Assembly (NCBI GenBank): GCA_002344795.1 | Contig: DDUM01000041.1 | Span: 1 to 36,872, forward strand | DNA: 36,872 bases | Source: Flammeovirgaceae bacterium UBA2338 | GTDB taxonomy: Bacteria > Bacteroidota > Bacteroidia > Cytophagales > Cyclobacteriaceae | Reading direction: 5' to 3' | Part shown: positions 17,068-26,900 of the stretch, piece by piece | Layout of the letters: each line of letters begins with the position of its first letter | How positions within the stretch are numbered: position 1 is the first letter of the stretch | The notes under the pieces: model-generated | What the model saw: the letters and a program-made list of their open reading frames with translations, nothing else | Told to the model about the DNA's origin: nothing | The model's database searches: none | Program-made: the position numbers and the translations under genes

Positions 17068-17316
17068 ATGAGCATTTTTGACCAAACTAAAATTGAATCA
17101 GATCTGAAGAAGTTTACTGAAAGGAATTTTGAAAGTCCACGTAAGTGCAAGAATCCTGACCAGATAAAATTCTACGTCAGAGAGCTATGTACGAAGATTG
17201 AAGAATACGAAATGAGGTTTAATTACGTACCCAACTGGGCCTATTCACTACTGGCACAGTACAACCAAATCCAGAATGAAATGGTTTATGTGGAGTTCGT
17301 AAAATCTTATAAGTGA
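17068..17316 (+). CDS. Small hypothetical protein (82 aa)
   Basis: An 82-aa soluble, mostly helical and charged protein with no signal peptide and no family I recognise. It includes an IKFYVRELCTKIEEYEMRFNYVP helix-turn segment and an aromatic C-terminal part (WAYSLLAQYNQIQNEMVYVEF). It is preceded by two palindromes (16995 and 17046) and followed after 7 bases by another small gene on the same strand, so the two are probably co-transcribed. The size, tandem arrangement and operator-like palindromes resemble toxin-antitoxin or small regulatory modules, but no toxin or DNA-binding fold is apparent from the residues. Confidence 0.7.
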   Translation: MSIFDQTKIESDLKKFTERNFESPRKCKNPDQIKFYVRELCTKIEEYEMRFNYVPNWAYSLLAQYNQIQNEMVYVEFVKSYK

Positions 17317-17323
17317 GCGGGTT

Positions 17324-17551
17324 ATGAAATTCGTCCCCTCTCCTATCCCAGTACAATTCAGGGTTTTGTATACCGCCACTGCCAATAAATCGGGGAGAAT
17401 GCAATACCACAAAATTCTCCCTGGGCGAAGTAAAATTCGCATTGCCAGGAATGAATTTATAGAGGCCTACAACACCGAAAATATCATCGCTGTAAAGCCC
17501 CTTCAGGACAAAGAAAACCTGGGGGTGTTCCAGTTCGAATTCTACACTTAG
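17324..17551 (+). CDS. Small hypothetical basic protein (75 aa)
   Basis: A 75-aa protein with a basic central part (KSGRMQYHKILPGRSKIRIAR) and likely beta-rich ends (VQFRVLYTA, LGVFQFEFYT). I do not recognise the family. It starts 7 bases after the stop of the 82-aa gene and ends with a 4-base overlap with the convergent MazG-like gene, leaving no room for a separate terminator. The charge pattern is compatible with nucleic-acid binding, but that is a guess. Its partner is most likely the upstream 82-aa protein. Confidence 0.6.
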   Translation: MKFVPSPIPVQFRVLYTATANKSGRMQYHKILPGRSKIRIARNEFIEAYNTENIIAVKPLQDKENLGVFQFEFYT

Positions 17552-18018
17552 GCATTGAGTATCCGCTCCAGATTAGCTGGAGAATATTTCACAGATTTGA
17601 TGGTCTTATTATCTGATTTCCTGTAGACAAGCCACTTACCTTCTGCCTTCTTGTAGTAGCACTCAGTTCCATCCTTTTTCATGTAATGTTCTACGGTAGC
17701 TTTGGCTTCTTCCTCGCTCTCACACGCCTTGCTCATATTAGATCTTTGTACCTCCTCAAATAGGGCCTTGAACTTGTCCCCGAGTCCAAACTCCAGGATT
17801 GCCCCCGAGAGCACATATTGGATATCACATAAAGCATCAGCCACTTCCACGATATCCTTTTCCAGGATGGCCACCTCTAACTCTTTCAGTTCTTCTGCAA
17901 TAAGTGCTACCCGTAACTTGCACCTCGCCTCATCTGGTATGGCGGGAGACGACAGGATAGGATGCTTAAACGTACGGTGGAAATCTGAGACTAACTGTAA
18001 TGAATTAGGGTGTTGCAT
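17548..18018 (-). CDS. MazG-like all-alpha NTP pyrophosphohydrolase
   Basis: From ATG 18018 the product is 156 aa. The metal-binding motif of the MazG/phosphoribosyl-ATP pyrophosphohydrolase superfamily is visible: E42, E43, E46 (AEELKELE), then E58 and D61 with D65 (EVADALCDI). The SNMSK motif (93-97) is typical of the short housecleaning members that hydrolyse non-canonical or dUTP-like nucleotides to the monophosphate. A C-terminal extension (about 100-156, ECYYKKAEGKWLVYRKSD) follows. An in-frame ATG at 18069 would add 17 residues unlike the family, so I chose 18018, where the MQHPNSLQLVSDFH start fits. It is divergent from tyrS and overlaps the 75-aa gene tail to tail. Confidence 0.85.
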   Translation of the reverse strand: MQHPNSLQLVSDFHRTFKHPILSSPAIPDEARCKLRVALIAEELKELEVAILEKDIVEVADALCDIQYVLSGAILEFGLGDKFKALFEEVQRSNMSKACESEEEAKATVEHYMKKDGTECYYKKAEGKWLVYRKSDNKTIKSVKYSPANLERILNA

Positions 18019-18187
18019 AGCGCTTATAAAAGTGATGTTGGTTAAAAACCTAAATGAACTAAAAACCATCGGACTTTAAAAAGAAAATTACTTATTGGAT
18101 CTAAATGACCTGATAATTAAATAACTACTACAAATAGATGAACCAGAAGATTAACCGATCTGGCTGCGGCAATAATTCCATGCTGTG

Positions 18188-18195
18188 TATATTTG
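18188..18195 (+). promoter_or_regulatory. Promoter -7 element for tyrS (TATATTTG)
   Basis: TATATTTG matches the Bacteroidetes TAnnTTTG consensus exactly and sits 20 bases before the ATG at 18216, so transcription would begin at about 18200. This argues that the upstream ATG at 18138 is not the true tyrS start. No clear TTG-type -33 box is seen. Confidence 0.5.
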
Positions 18196-18215
18196 AAGCT
18201 TACTTTGATACGCTG

Positions 18216-19493
18216 ATGAATTTTGTTAAAGAATTGCAATGGAGAGGCATGATACACGATGTGATGCCAGGTACAGAAGAGATGCTGAAGAAAGGAGCTA
18301 CAGCAGGGTATATCGGTTTTGATCCTACAGCAGATTCATTGCATGTAGGCCATTTGGTGCAAATTATGACCCTGCTACACTTTCAGCGTTGCGGACATAA
18401 GCCATTTGCACTGGTGGGGGGCGCAACAGGAATGGTAGGTGACCCTTCCGGAAAATCCAGCGAACGCAACCTCTTGTCAGAAGAGGTGCTCCAACACAAC
18501 CAAAATGCTGTAAAAAAGCAACTGGAAAAGTTTTTGGACTTCAGTGGTGCAAATAAGGCAGAAATGGTGAACAACTACGATTGGTTCAAATCGTTCACCT
18601 TCCTTGACTTTATCAGAGATGTGGGCAAGCACATTACCGTCAATTATATGATGGCCAAAGATTCTGTAAAATCGAGGTTAGAAACTGGCCTTTCTTTTAC
18701 TGAATTCAGTTACCAATTGGTGCAAGGCTACGACTTCTACTGGTTGTACGAAAACAAGAATTGTAAAATTCAAATGGGAGGCTCTGACCAATGGGGAAAC
18801 ATTGTTACGGGCACTGAACTCATTCGAAGAAAAGCAAACGGGGAAGCTTATGCTTTAACGACAAAACTCATTACCAAAGCAGATGGCACCAAGTTTGGTA
18901 AAAGTGAAGGTGGAAATATTTGGTTAGATCCTATACGTACGTCTCCCTATAAATTTTATCAGTATTGGCTCAACTCCTCTGATGAAGATGCCGTGAATTT
19001 CATCAAAATATTTACCACCTGGTCAAAAGAAGAAATTGAATCGCTCATAGATCAGCACAAGTCCGCCCCTCATGAGCGAAAGCTGCAGAAAGAATTGGCA
19101 AAAGACATAACCATTAGGGTGCACTCAGAGAAAGACCTCGAAATGGCTGTTAAAGCTTCCAATATCCTTTTTGGTAAGAATGTAACTGAGGACCTTGAAA
19201 GTCTGGACGAACTTACCCTTTTGGCTTTGTTTGAGGGTGTGCCGCAAGCTCACTTGGCAAAATCTGAATTTGATAACTGCGGATCTATTACAGAATTGCT
19301 ATCGGAGGTCACGGGTGGTACGATATTCCCTTCCAAAGGTGAAGCCAGAAAAATGATCCAGGCGGGTGGTGTAAGTATTAATAAAACAAAAGTAACCGAC
19401 CCTAATCAAAAACCAGAATTCAACCTATTGCAGAACAAGTACCTGTTGGCGCAAAAAGGAAAGAAGAATTATTATTTGATCAATGTGATCTAG
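18216..19493 (+). CDS. tyrS: Tyrosyl-tRNA synthetase
   Basis: This class I synthetase charges tRNA-Tyr. From ATG 18216 it is 425 aa, against 424 for E. coli TyrS. The Rossmann domain carries YIGFDPTADSLHVGHL, with the HIGH-type signature HVGH at 43-46. GGSDQWGN (188-195) is the tyrosine/ATP pocket, and the KMSKS-type loop reads KFGKS (226-230). A C-terminal S4-like RNA-binding domain at about 360-425 includes GEARKMIQAGGVSINKTKV. An upstream in-frame ATG at 18138 would add 26 residues unlike the family and lies ahead of a perfect -7 promoter box, so I reject it. It is convergent with the tonB gene, with a 2-base gap. Confidence 0.97.
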   Translation: MNFVKELQWRGMIHDVMPGTEEMLKKGATAGYIGFDPTADSLHVGHLVQIMTLLHFQRCGHKPFALVGGATGMVGDPSGKSSERNLLSEEVLQHNQNAVKKQLEKFLDFSGANKAEMVNNYDWFKSFTFLDFIRDVGKHITVNYMMAKDSVKSRLETGLSFTEFSYQLVQGYDFYWLYENKNCKIQMGGSDQWGNIVTGTELIRRKANGEAYALTTKLITKADGTKFGKSEGGNIWLDPIRTSPYKFYQYWLNSSDEDAVNFIKIFTTWSKEEIESLIDQHKSAPHERKLQKELAKDITIRVHSEKDLEMAVKASNILFGKNVTEDLESLDELTLLALFEGVPQAHLAKSEFDNCGSITELLSEVTGGTIFPSKGEARKMIQAGGVSINKTKVTDPNQKPEFNLLQNKYLLAQKGKKNYYLINVI

Positions 19494-19495
19494 TA

Positions 19496-20353
19496 CTATC
19501 GGGTACGTACCACAAAAGTAATTTTGCCCACAGACACTGCAGGCACCACAGCTCCTGGCTTTTTTGAGAAGGTAAGTTTAGAAATGGCATCGCGACAGGC
19601 CTTTTCTGCATCAATGCTGAGGCTTCGCTCAAGTACCCTATATCCGATTATTTCCCCGTTTTCATCCACCTTTATCTCAAACTCAATTTTTCCTGATGAT
19701 TCATTTTGAGCGATAGCAGGTCGCGGTATCTCATCCCAGTCCCAACCTGCAAGATCCAGGGCAGGACCGCCTCCCCCACCCCCCTGCTTTCCATAGAGGG
19801 CTTTAGCATCCAACGATCCTTCTTCACTGCCTTTATCTCCTACTGTATTGGGATTGTCGCCATGGTTGGCATTGGCTGATGCTCCCTCCTTTTTACCATC
19901 AGATGGATAAGTGGCCAAAAGTTTTTCCTCCTTCTTCACTGCTTCCACTGGTTTCTTTACTATGGGATTATCCTCCACTTTTGGTTTTGGAGTTACCTCC
20001 TTTTTAGTTTCCTCGGCAGCTACCGGGCTTTCAATTTTGGATACAGGCTGCTCAGCAGTTTCGGTTACCTCCGGTGGTGAAACCTCCTCTACCGCTTCTT
20101 CTACTTGCTCGGTATCATTTTCTTCAGCCTGATCATCGGCAGTCTCCGCTTCATTGGGAAGCGTTTCGGGCTGTACTTCACCATATCCCTGGCTATCCAT
20201 GCCAAAGTTAAGTTCTATTCCGTATTCCGGTAAGGGCGGATTGGGGGCTCTCCATGCCATCATCAGCAAGAAAGCAACAACCAAAGCCGCATGAACACCT
20301 ATCGAGGTGATCAGTCCTATTCTGTGGTTTTTCCTTTCTTCCCTTTGAGTCAT
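19496..20353 (-). CDS. tonB: TonB family energy-transducing protein
   Basis: A 285-aa inner-membrane protein that spans the periplasm. A membrane anchor lies at about 13-33 (LITSIGVHAALVVAFLLMMAW). A long Glu/Pro/Val/Lys-rich linker follows (about 55-165), then a Gly-rich patch, then a TonB-type C-terminal domain at about 220-285 (SGKIEFEIKVDENGEIIGY and the terminal VGKITFVVRTR). It transmits proton-motive energy from ExbB/ExbD to outer-membrane or cell-wall partners. The start at 20353 lies one base after the exbD stop; a longer start at 20374 would overlap exbD. It is the last gene of the operon that begins at 26991, so its partner is probably the encoded barrel and SPOR protein, not a nutrient receptor. 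Confidence 0.92.
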   Translation of the reverse strand: MTQREERKNHRIGLITSIGVHAALVVAFLLMMAWRAPNPPLPEYGIELNFGMDSQGYGEVQPETLPNEAETADDQAEENDTEQVEEAVEEVSPPEVTETAEQPVSKIESPVAAEETKKEVTPKPKVEDNPIVKKPVEAVKKEEKLLATYPSDGKKEGASANANHGDNPNTVGDKGSEEGSLDAKALYGKQGGGGGGPALDLAGWDWDEIPRPAIAQNESSGKIEFEIKVDENGEIIGYRVLERSLSIDAEKACRDAISKLTFSKKPGAVVPAVSVGKITFVVRTR

Positions 20354-20354
20354 T

Positions 20355-20744
20355 TTATTTTGGTTTAGTTGCAATCGAAACCTTGGCTTCCAATGCGGTG
20401 GCTATTCCTGCTACATAAACTAATTCTTCCGTTGGTACACTTTTATCGATGTGAAGCACGACCACGCCACTAGGGCCTGATAAATTGCTTTTGAGCACTC
20501 CTTCAAGTGTTCCTTTGGTTACCCTTTTATCATTAACGTAATACTGCAGGTCATGGGTTACGGTTACAGAAACTTTCTGCACTTCAATGGTACTTACTTT
20601 GCTCGATGGCAAATTCACTGGCAAACCTGAAGGTGTGATAAATGACGAGGTGAGCATAAAAAATATCAATAGCAAGAACACCATGTCTGTCATGGACGAC
20701 ATGCTAAAATTGGCTTCGATTTTATTTCTGGATTGAAGGTTCAT
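20355..20744 (-). CDS. exbD: ExbD/TolR family biopolymer transport protein
   Basis: A 129-aa inner-membrane protein with one membrane segment at about 19-35. It contains the conserved proton-path Asp as D20 (SSMTDMVFLLLIFFML), equivalent to Asp25 of E. coli ExbD. The periplasmic part (about 45-129) has the usual KVSVTV...VVLHIDKSVPTEEL pattern of ExbD/TolR. The start at 20744 lies one base after the exbB stop codon; a start at 20771 would overlap exbB by 26 bases and add residues not typical of the family. It works with ExbB and the TonB encoded just downstream. Confidence 0.94.
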   Translation of the reverse strand: MNLQSRNKIEANFSMSSMTDMVFLLLIFFMLTSSFITPSGLPVNLPSSKVSTIEVQKVSVTVTHDLQYYVNDKRVTKGTLEGVLKSNLSGPSGVVVLHIDKSVPTEELVYVAGIATALEAKVSIATKPK

Positions 20745-20745
20745 G

Positions 20746-21420
20746 TTACTTGGGTTCTTGCAACAAATCAATAAAGTCGATAGACGAATACTCCATTTTG
20801 TGTACCACCTTAGACACCCGGGTTACGAGGTAATTGTATCCCAGATAGGCGACAATCCCCACGATAAGTCCCGCTACCGTAGTTACCATGGCTGTGTAAA
20901 TACCAGATGAAAGTAATTTAGGGCTTACAGACCCCTCCTCCTGTGCTATTGCGATAAACGCCTGTACCATTCCAATCACAGTTCCTAAAAATCCCATCAT
21001 AGGAGCAGCTCCTGAAATGGTCGCTACAATAGAAAGGTTCTTTTCCAATTTAAAGAGTTCAATTTTAGCAACATTCTCGATTGACGCCTCGATATTCTTT
21101 AGTGGGCTTCCAATTCGGGACACTCCCTTTTCAATCATTCGCGCAATCGGGCTGTCAAATTGTGCACAAACCATCTTTGCGCCATTGATATCTCCTTTCA
21201 AAACCAATTCCTTTATCTTACTCATAAAAGCATCAGGACTTGTATTGGCTTTATTGATGGTGAGCATTCGCTCAACGAAAATATAAATCGCAATAAAAGA
21301 AGAAAGGACGATGGGGATCATCATGAGACCACCCTCCTTTGCCAGTTCCCATACGGAAACCGCCTGATCGGCAGTTACCTCAGCAACAGCGGTATCAGTA
21401 ACAATTTGCAGTAACATCAT
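20746..21420 (-). CDS. exbB: MotA/TolQ/ExbB family proton channel protein
   Basis: A 224-aa inner-membrane protein with the ExbB/TolQ three-segment layout: TM1 at about 33-52, a large cytoplasmic loop, then TM2 at about 130-155 and TM3 at about 172-198. The family core ISGAAPMMGFLGTVIGMVQAF (135-155) and SSGIYTAMVTTVAGLIVGI (171-189) are intact; the Thr residues of TM2 and TM3 line the proton path. It forms the stator with ExbD, whose gene begins one base downstream. Two adjacent ATG codons (21420, 21417) could start it. It is separated from the SPOR gene by 48 bases with no terminator. Confidence 0.95.
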   Translation of the reverse strand: MMLLQIVTDTAVAEVTADQAVSVWELAKEGGLMMIPIVLSSFIAIYIFVERMLTINKANTSPDAFMSKIKELVLKGDINGAKMVCAQFDSPIARMIEKGVSRIGSPLKNIEASIENVAKIELFKLEKNLSIVATISGAAPMMGFLGTVIGMVQAFIAIAQEEGSVSPKLLSSGIYTAMVTTVAGLIVGIVAYLGYNYLVTRVSKVVHKMEYSSIDFIDLLQEPK

Positions 21421-21468
21421 AGTTTAAAAAATCAGTTAATCATGAAAAAATAAATGTCATGAAAAATA

Positions 21469-22197
21469 TCAGTACCGAACCACCCAAACTTCGCTGCCAT
21501 ATTTTTCCTTCACTGCATCCGCGTTGGACTGCGCCAAGGCATACGTTTCGTGATCGGCAATTGCCAGTCTGTAAAACTTAGTTTTTCCAAAGGGAGGTAT
21601 AATTTTAGTACCTACTCCTTCTTTGCTCAGTTTCTTTGCATAGTCCATCACCAAATCATCATCGATGCCTGCCGTTATTACAACATAATAACGTCTTGTT
21701 CGTTCACTTAGTGTCTCAATAGTGGCGATTTGAGGTTTAGCGTTGGCAATGGCTATAGAATCAGCAATTGCCTTTTGCCTTGCTTCTTCCTTTTCACGAG
21801 CTAGACGTGCTTCTCTATCGCGTTTGTCTATTGCATCCTGTTCAGCTTTTCTATCTGCCAATTCTTTTCTCTCCTTTTCCTGCGCAGGTTTATACACATA
21901 ATTGTAAATCAAAAAGCCAGCTACAATGATAACCGCCCCTATCACCAATCCGATAATCAGAGGAGCACTGGATTTCTCCTCATCGGGTGGAGTGTAAACA
22001 TATTTTTCTTCTTCACGCTGCGGCTGAACTGATGCCACCGATTCCTCTTCTTTCGAAGGAGAATCTTCAGTCACCTTATCCTTTGATTCATCAAGTGGCT
22101 TATACTCGATATCTGGCAAGCCAAAACTATCTTCTGACTCATTGCCATTCTCCGGGCTGTCGTCCGGACGGTCTTCAGGTTTTTTTCTTTTTGCCAT
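21469..22197 (-). CDS. Membrane-anchored SPOR-domain protein
   Basis: A 242-aa bitopic protein. A charged, low-complexity cytoplasmic N-terminus (1-77) leads to a membrane segment at about 79-99 (LIIGLVIGAVIIVAGFLIYNYV). A strongly predicted coiled coil follows at about 104-148 (KERKELADRKAEQDAIDKRD), then a C-terminal SPOR domain at about 168-241 (YYVVITAGIDDDLVMDYAKKL...FYRLAIADHETYA). SPOR domains bind glycan strands stripped of stem peptides, typically at the division septum. The gene lies between the beta-barrel gene and exbB in the operon, so this protein may tie the TonB motor to peptidoglycan. The periplasmic placement of the SPOR domain is inferred from the positive-inside rule. Confidence 0.88.
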   Translation of the reverse strand: MAKRKKPEDRPDDSPENGNESEDSFGLPDIEYKPLDESKDKVTEDSPSKEEESVASVQPQREEEKYVYTPPDEEKSSAPLIIGLVIGAVIIVAGFLIYNYVYKPAQEKERKELADRKAEQDAIDKRDREARLAREKEEARQKAIADSIAIANAKPQIATIETLSERTRRYYVVITAGIDDDLVMDYAKKLSKEGVGTKIIPPFGKTKFYRLAIADHETYALAQSNADAVKEKYGSEVWVVRY

Positions 22198-22268
22198 AGG
22201 TTTTCAAGAGGTTATACTAAGTATTGATAACAAAAATAACTTAATTTATTAAAACAAATAACCCCCGG

Positions 22269-23948
22269 TTAAAAGGTCCAGCTCACCCCTCCCATAGCCT
22301 GAAATCCTCTAACTGGGTAATTCAAATACACTGGATAATCATTTGATAAAATATTTTCAAACTTTAGAAACACCGACACCTGTTTTGATAGAAAATAATC
22401 GGCTTTCACATTCAAATCAATTCCCGGGGCCAGATCTACCACTTGGGTGGTTTCGTTGTTGAAAGCCTTCATCCCCCCTTGCGCCACAAGACCTACGTTG
22501 AGCAGCAATTTCTGATACACATTAAAAGCCGCATTGGTACTTAAGCGATAGGTTGGACGATGCCATGCTTCTGCCTGTTTATCAGTTGAATAAGAGTAGT
22601 AATCGCCACCCAAATTGAAGCGAATCACTTCATTTTTATTATAGCCGAGTTCTGCAAACAGATTAATTCTTTGGGTATTGCCCTCATCGTACAATACATC
22701 AAATTTTGCTCTGTACGTAGCTGAATTTTGAAACAGATATAAGTCCTTTAAATTGGCAGCAGCCACACCCGCATTGAATGCAACAAGTCTGCCAAGTTTA
22801 CCCTTAATACCTGTCGTTAATTCAATGGTTTTATTGGTATGAAATATACCTATGTTGGAATTCAACCATAAGTTTTCTCTGGACAGGGTATGCAATGTCA
22901 CCTTTTCAATATCACCAGAAAGACTGGCATACGCATTTACATTCTGAGAAAGCAAATAGTTTGCTTTTATATTAGGATAAAAATGCAATGATTTACTCCT
23001 AATGGAATCATTTTCAAGTACTGCGGTTGCACCCAGCGAAATAGATAAGTTATCCATTGGGCTAAAGGCGAATGCCGGACTTACTCTGAAAAGATGCCGA
23101 GGTTTTGCATCTACCAATGAGTCCTTTCGCGCGATCAAATCATAATCGGAAGTCAGTGTCATTTTACTCTTTTCGGAAATTGTGTAATAACTGTTGAGCG
23201 TTAATGCCACATCACTTTCCGAAGCTTCATACTTATCTTTTAAATAACTGAAACTTCCGCCCAAGTTGAAATTAAAGTCAGAGGGTTTTGTATTACTAAT
23301 GGATCCGCCCAGCGATACAATGTTGTAATCTTGTCTGATGGTATCTCTTGCCACCTCTACACCGGGTGTGTAACCATAAAAATAGCCACCAAGGTTTTCG
23401 TAATCGATAAAGACATCTGTAGTTACCGTCTTATTAAAAGTTTGCCCAAATACCTTTATGTTCGTGGCCTTGCTTGCCGAGTTTTTGTCATCCACCGGCC
23501 CCTTACCAAAACTGCGATGATAAAGTCGAGCCCCCAGGAATCTATTTTTATCCCGCTTAGTATTCAGCCATGCATTCAGGTAAGGTGACGAATAATTACC
23601 AAAACCAGCGCTGACGTAGTTTCCATAAATCTTTGAAATCTCTTCTTGCTTTAACCTTAGTGGTCGCGGGTTGGATTGATAATCCGGAGCGTTGAAACTT
23701 AAGTTTCTAAATTCGTATGTAATCTCCGGTTGAATTGGCTCAGATGGTCGGGGGGGCACCTTTTCAAAATTTCTATTGGCTCGAGGTAATACAATCTGGC
23801 GTTCCCTGATAATTTCTATTTCCACATCCCCTATCTCCCCATCACGTTCCCATTGTTCGTCCTGAGCAAATGATTCATGAGTACAAAGCATGGCGAGCAT
23901 CCATATAGCTGCAAAAAGACCCCGTATGTATCGTTTAGAAATCATCAA
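22269..23948 (-). CDS. Outer-membrane beta-barrel protein (TonB-receptor-like barrel without a plug)
   Basis: A 559-aa protein with a signal peptide (1-29, ending ESFAQ). A charged, Pro-rich N-terminal segment (about 30-110) contains EIEIIRERQIVLPRANRNFEKV. From about 115 on it is a run of amphipathic strands with alternating aromatic residues (GNYSSPYLNAWLNTKRD, LGGYFYGYTPGVEV), ending ...GFQAMGGVSWTF with the terminal Phe required for BAM-dependent assembly. It resembles the barrel half of TonB-dependent receptors, but no plug domain is seen, so it is not an ordinary nutrient receptor. It begins 4 bases after the 1012-aa TPR gene, so the two proteins probably act together at the outer membrane. 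Confidence 0.85.
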   Translation of the reverse strand: MMISKRYIRGLFAAIWMLAMLCTHESFAQDEQWERDGEIGDVEIEIIRERQIVLPRANRNFEKVPPRPSEPIQPEITYEFRNLSFNAPDYQSNPRPLRLKQEEISKIYGNYVSAGFGNYSSPYLNAWLNTKRDKNRFLGARLYHRSFGKGPVDDKNSASKATNIKVFGQTFNKTVTTDVFIDYENLGGYFYGYTPGVEVARDTIRQDYNIVSLGGSISNTKPSDFNFNLGGSFSYLKDKYEASESDVALTLNSYYTISEKSKMTLTSDYDLIARKDSLVDAKPRHLFRVSPAFAFSPMDNLSISLGATAVLENDSIRSKSLHFYPNIKANYLLSQNVNAYASLSGDIEKVTLHTLSRENLWLNSNIGIFHTNKTIELTTGIKGKLGRLVAFNAGVAAANLKDLYLFQNSATYRAKFDVLYDEGNTQRINLFAELGYNKNEVIRFNLGGDYYSYSTDKQAEAWHRPTYRLSTNAAFNVYQKLLLNVGLVAQGGMKAFNNETTQVVDLAPGIDLNVKADYFLSKQVSVFLKFENILSNDYPVYLNYPVRGFQAMGGVSWTF

Positions 23949-23952
23949 TTCG

Positions 23953-26900
23953 TCAATTGTTATTATTTTTCAATGAGTCCTTTTCTTTCAATTGTTTTTC
24001 CTTTAACAATTCATCGTCTTCAATTCGCTTTAGCTTCTCTCTTGCTAATGCCCTGATATTTTCCAACGGAAAATTCTCAATGATAGATTTGAGTGTACCT
24101 TTCGCCTGAAACAAATCCCCCATGGCTACAAAGTTATCGCTCAATAAGAGGTATGATTTACCTACCCAGGCTGTGTAGGCTGCAAAATCAGTATTAAGGC
24201 TGATTAACGTTTCATAGCATTGTTTGTACTCTTTATTCAAGAAGAATATCTCTCCTAAAAGATATTTAGCCTCCGCTCCGTACTCGTCCTGTGCGGTGTT
24301 TAATGTATTCAAAAATTCATCCTTTGCTAATTCATAATCACCACGGGCCATAGCAGCCTTACCCAAGAAAAGAGATGCCTTATTTTGAGCACCCGCACTT
24401 ACATTACCTTTTTCCAATATCAAATTGGCATAGATATCAGATGAATCATACCTGGCCAACATGTAGTAAGACTCCATAAGACCTGACCATGCATTGTATT
24501 GATCCTTCTTGGTAGAAGCTTCTCTGGCCAATTGTTGGAATACGGGTACTGCCTGCTGGTAGTTGCCCAGCCTGTATTGCAGTTCAGCAATACGGGCTGT
24601 TACCCTACTGGAGAACATAAACGAAAAGTCGCTTTTTATGTCCTCATAAATACTTAATGCTTTAGTGTTCTCCTTCAGTCTATAATGCGATTCTGCCTGA
24701 TAATATTTGGCCTCTGTGCCCCTTGGACTATCTGGGTAGTTTCTCAAGTAATTATCCAATCTTGAAATCGCCTGCTGATAATTCTGGCTGAAATACAGAT
24801 TCTTAGCTGTTTCAAATTCAACAGATTCAATTCCCTGTGCGTCAGGGTTTGCATTTTTGAAATTGGCCAGGTGTGCGTCAAACTCTCCTGCTCTTCCGGC
24901 CAGGTTCAGTGCTTCCTGAAGGGGAAGAAGGGCATCATTGGCCACAGCATGCCCGCTGTATTCATTTACTACGGTAATGTAATCCGCTGCAGTTTTGTTA
25001 TAATCCTTTAAATTATAATAAGATGAGGCCCTGCGCATAAGCGCGTAAGGAACAAATTTGGAAGACTTATTGGACGAAATTAACCGCGAAAATCCAGATA
25101 CCGCAGAGCCATAATTTCCCTGTTCAAAATCAAGTTGAGCTCGCTGAAACATGGCCTCATCTATAAACCTGGATTGTGGATAGTTCTTTAGTACCTGATC
25201 CAGCTCTGCTACAGCAAGGTCATATTTCCTTTGTATTCCCAATATTACTCCTGCCTGCAAGTGTGCATAATCATTATCTACCGATCTCAGTTGAATGGCT
25301 TTTCTATAGTTGGCCAGGGCTTCCGGATAAACTTTGGTTACATAATAACAATCTGCCAGCCTTAATACTCCATCTGACAAGTTGGGGGACTCTCTTTTTA
25401 CAAATTCTTTAAAGTTAAACAAGGCCCTGTCATACTGTTGTTGGTTAAAGTAAGCATATCCAAGTCCGTATCGTGTCTTGGTGAGTAATTCCATGTTGCT
25501 GTAATTTGGAATACCAATAACTCGTAGATAGTTATCGGCAGCTTCTTCATACTTTCTCCCTATTGAATAAGCCTCCCCGTTCCAAAAGCTTGCCTCGGCC
25601 ACATAATTTGGGTCAACAGGATATTGAATTGATTTTTCAAACATCTGAACCGCTCCTGCGTACTGCTCCATATTAAAGAGCTCAATACCTTTGAGTAGGG
25701 TTGCTTTTTGATAGGCTCTGTCTATTGCTGGGCCTCGGGAGGAAAGCCCTTCAATGTATTCAATTGCCTTGTTGAAATTGTTTGCATTCACATAAGCCTG
25801 AGACAACACTTCCTTGACTTCAGTAATATGTGTACTGGATTTAAATGTGAACAGGAAATTTTCTAATTCTTCAATCGCTTCATCTGATCTGCCTAAATCA
25901 TAAAATATTTTCGCGTGCTGAAAACTACTTTCTTCTACCAGCCTTGGATCTGCCTTAAACTTCTTTGCGTTGTCAAAGGCAGTTAGCGCTAATTGCTTCT
26001 GGTTTTGCTTTAAGTAGATTGCTCCCAAATAATAAGAGGCATAAAATCCAATGGAATCTTTGTCAGAAGCAGAGCGTTTCAGATGGGTCAGGGCTTTTTC
26101 ATCCTGGCCAATGGAATAAGCAGAAAAGCCAGATCTCAATAACACCCCCCTATCCGCTCGTGCCTCATTTACTTCAAGGTATTCTTCATAACCAGATAAC
26201 GCTTTTGCATATTCCTTTTTCTTAAAGTACGCCTCAGCACCATACAGGGATATCTCCTCGATATTGTTCACTCCCTCCTTTCCCTTAACCTGTTCTACAT
26301 AAGCCAGTAGCTCATCATATTGCTCTTGCTTGTAGTAAGCATTGGCAATTAGTTCAGGTACAACCAGTGAATACGATTTATTTTGCTCTGCCCTCTTCAG
26401 GTCGGTTAGTGCATTTTCATAATCGCCATTGCCCAGTTCAATAAATCCGGCATAGTAACTTGAAGCGGGGCCATATTGCCCTCCTAATGCTTTAATAAAG
26501 TTAAATTGATCCAATGCATCATCCAGCTTGCGCAGATTAAATAGACTGTACCCCCAATGAAATCTCCCCACTGCATGGTGATCATTACTCAATGTTGGAA
26601 AGTCAACCTTCCTGAAATAGGTGGAAGCTCTGCCATAGTTTTTTTCGGCATAAAAAAAATTAGCCAGATCATAATAAGCGGTAGCTGCTTTTGGATGATT
26701 TGGGTTATCCCGTACAAAGTCTTCAATTTTTTTCTCACCATCTCCATGATAAAGATTCAGGGCACAGAATGCCTGATAATAGCTCGCTTCAGCCCGCTTC
26801 AAATTATTGGATGGTGATATTGCGAGAAAATCTGTGAAGCTCTGTTTGGCTGCACCAAATTCTCCATGGGCAATTAAATCCAGACCGGTCTCAAACAGGC

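Noticed and set aside
18138..18215. Upstream ATG extending tyrS by 26 residues
   Set aside because: Extra residues do not resemble TyrS, and a perfect -7 promoter box at 18188 lies downstream of that ATG. The shorter start gives the usual length.
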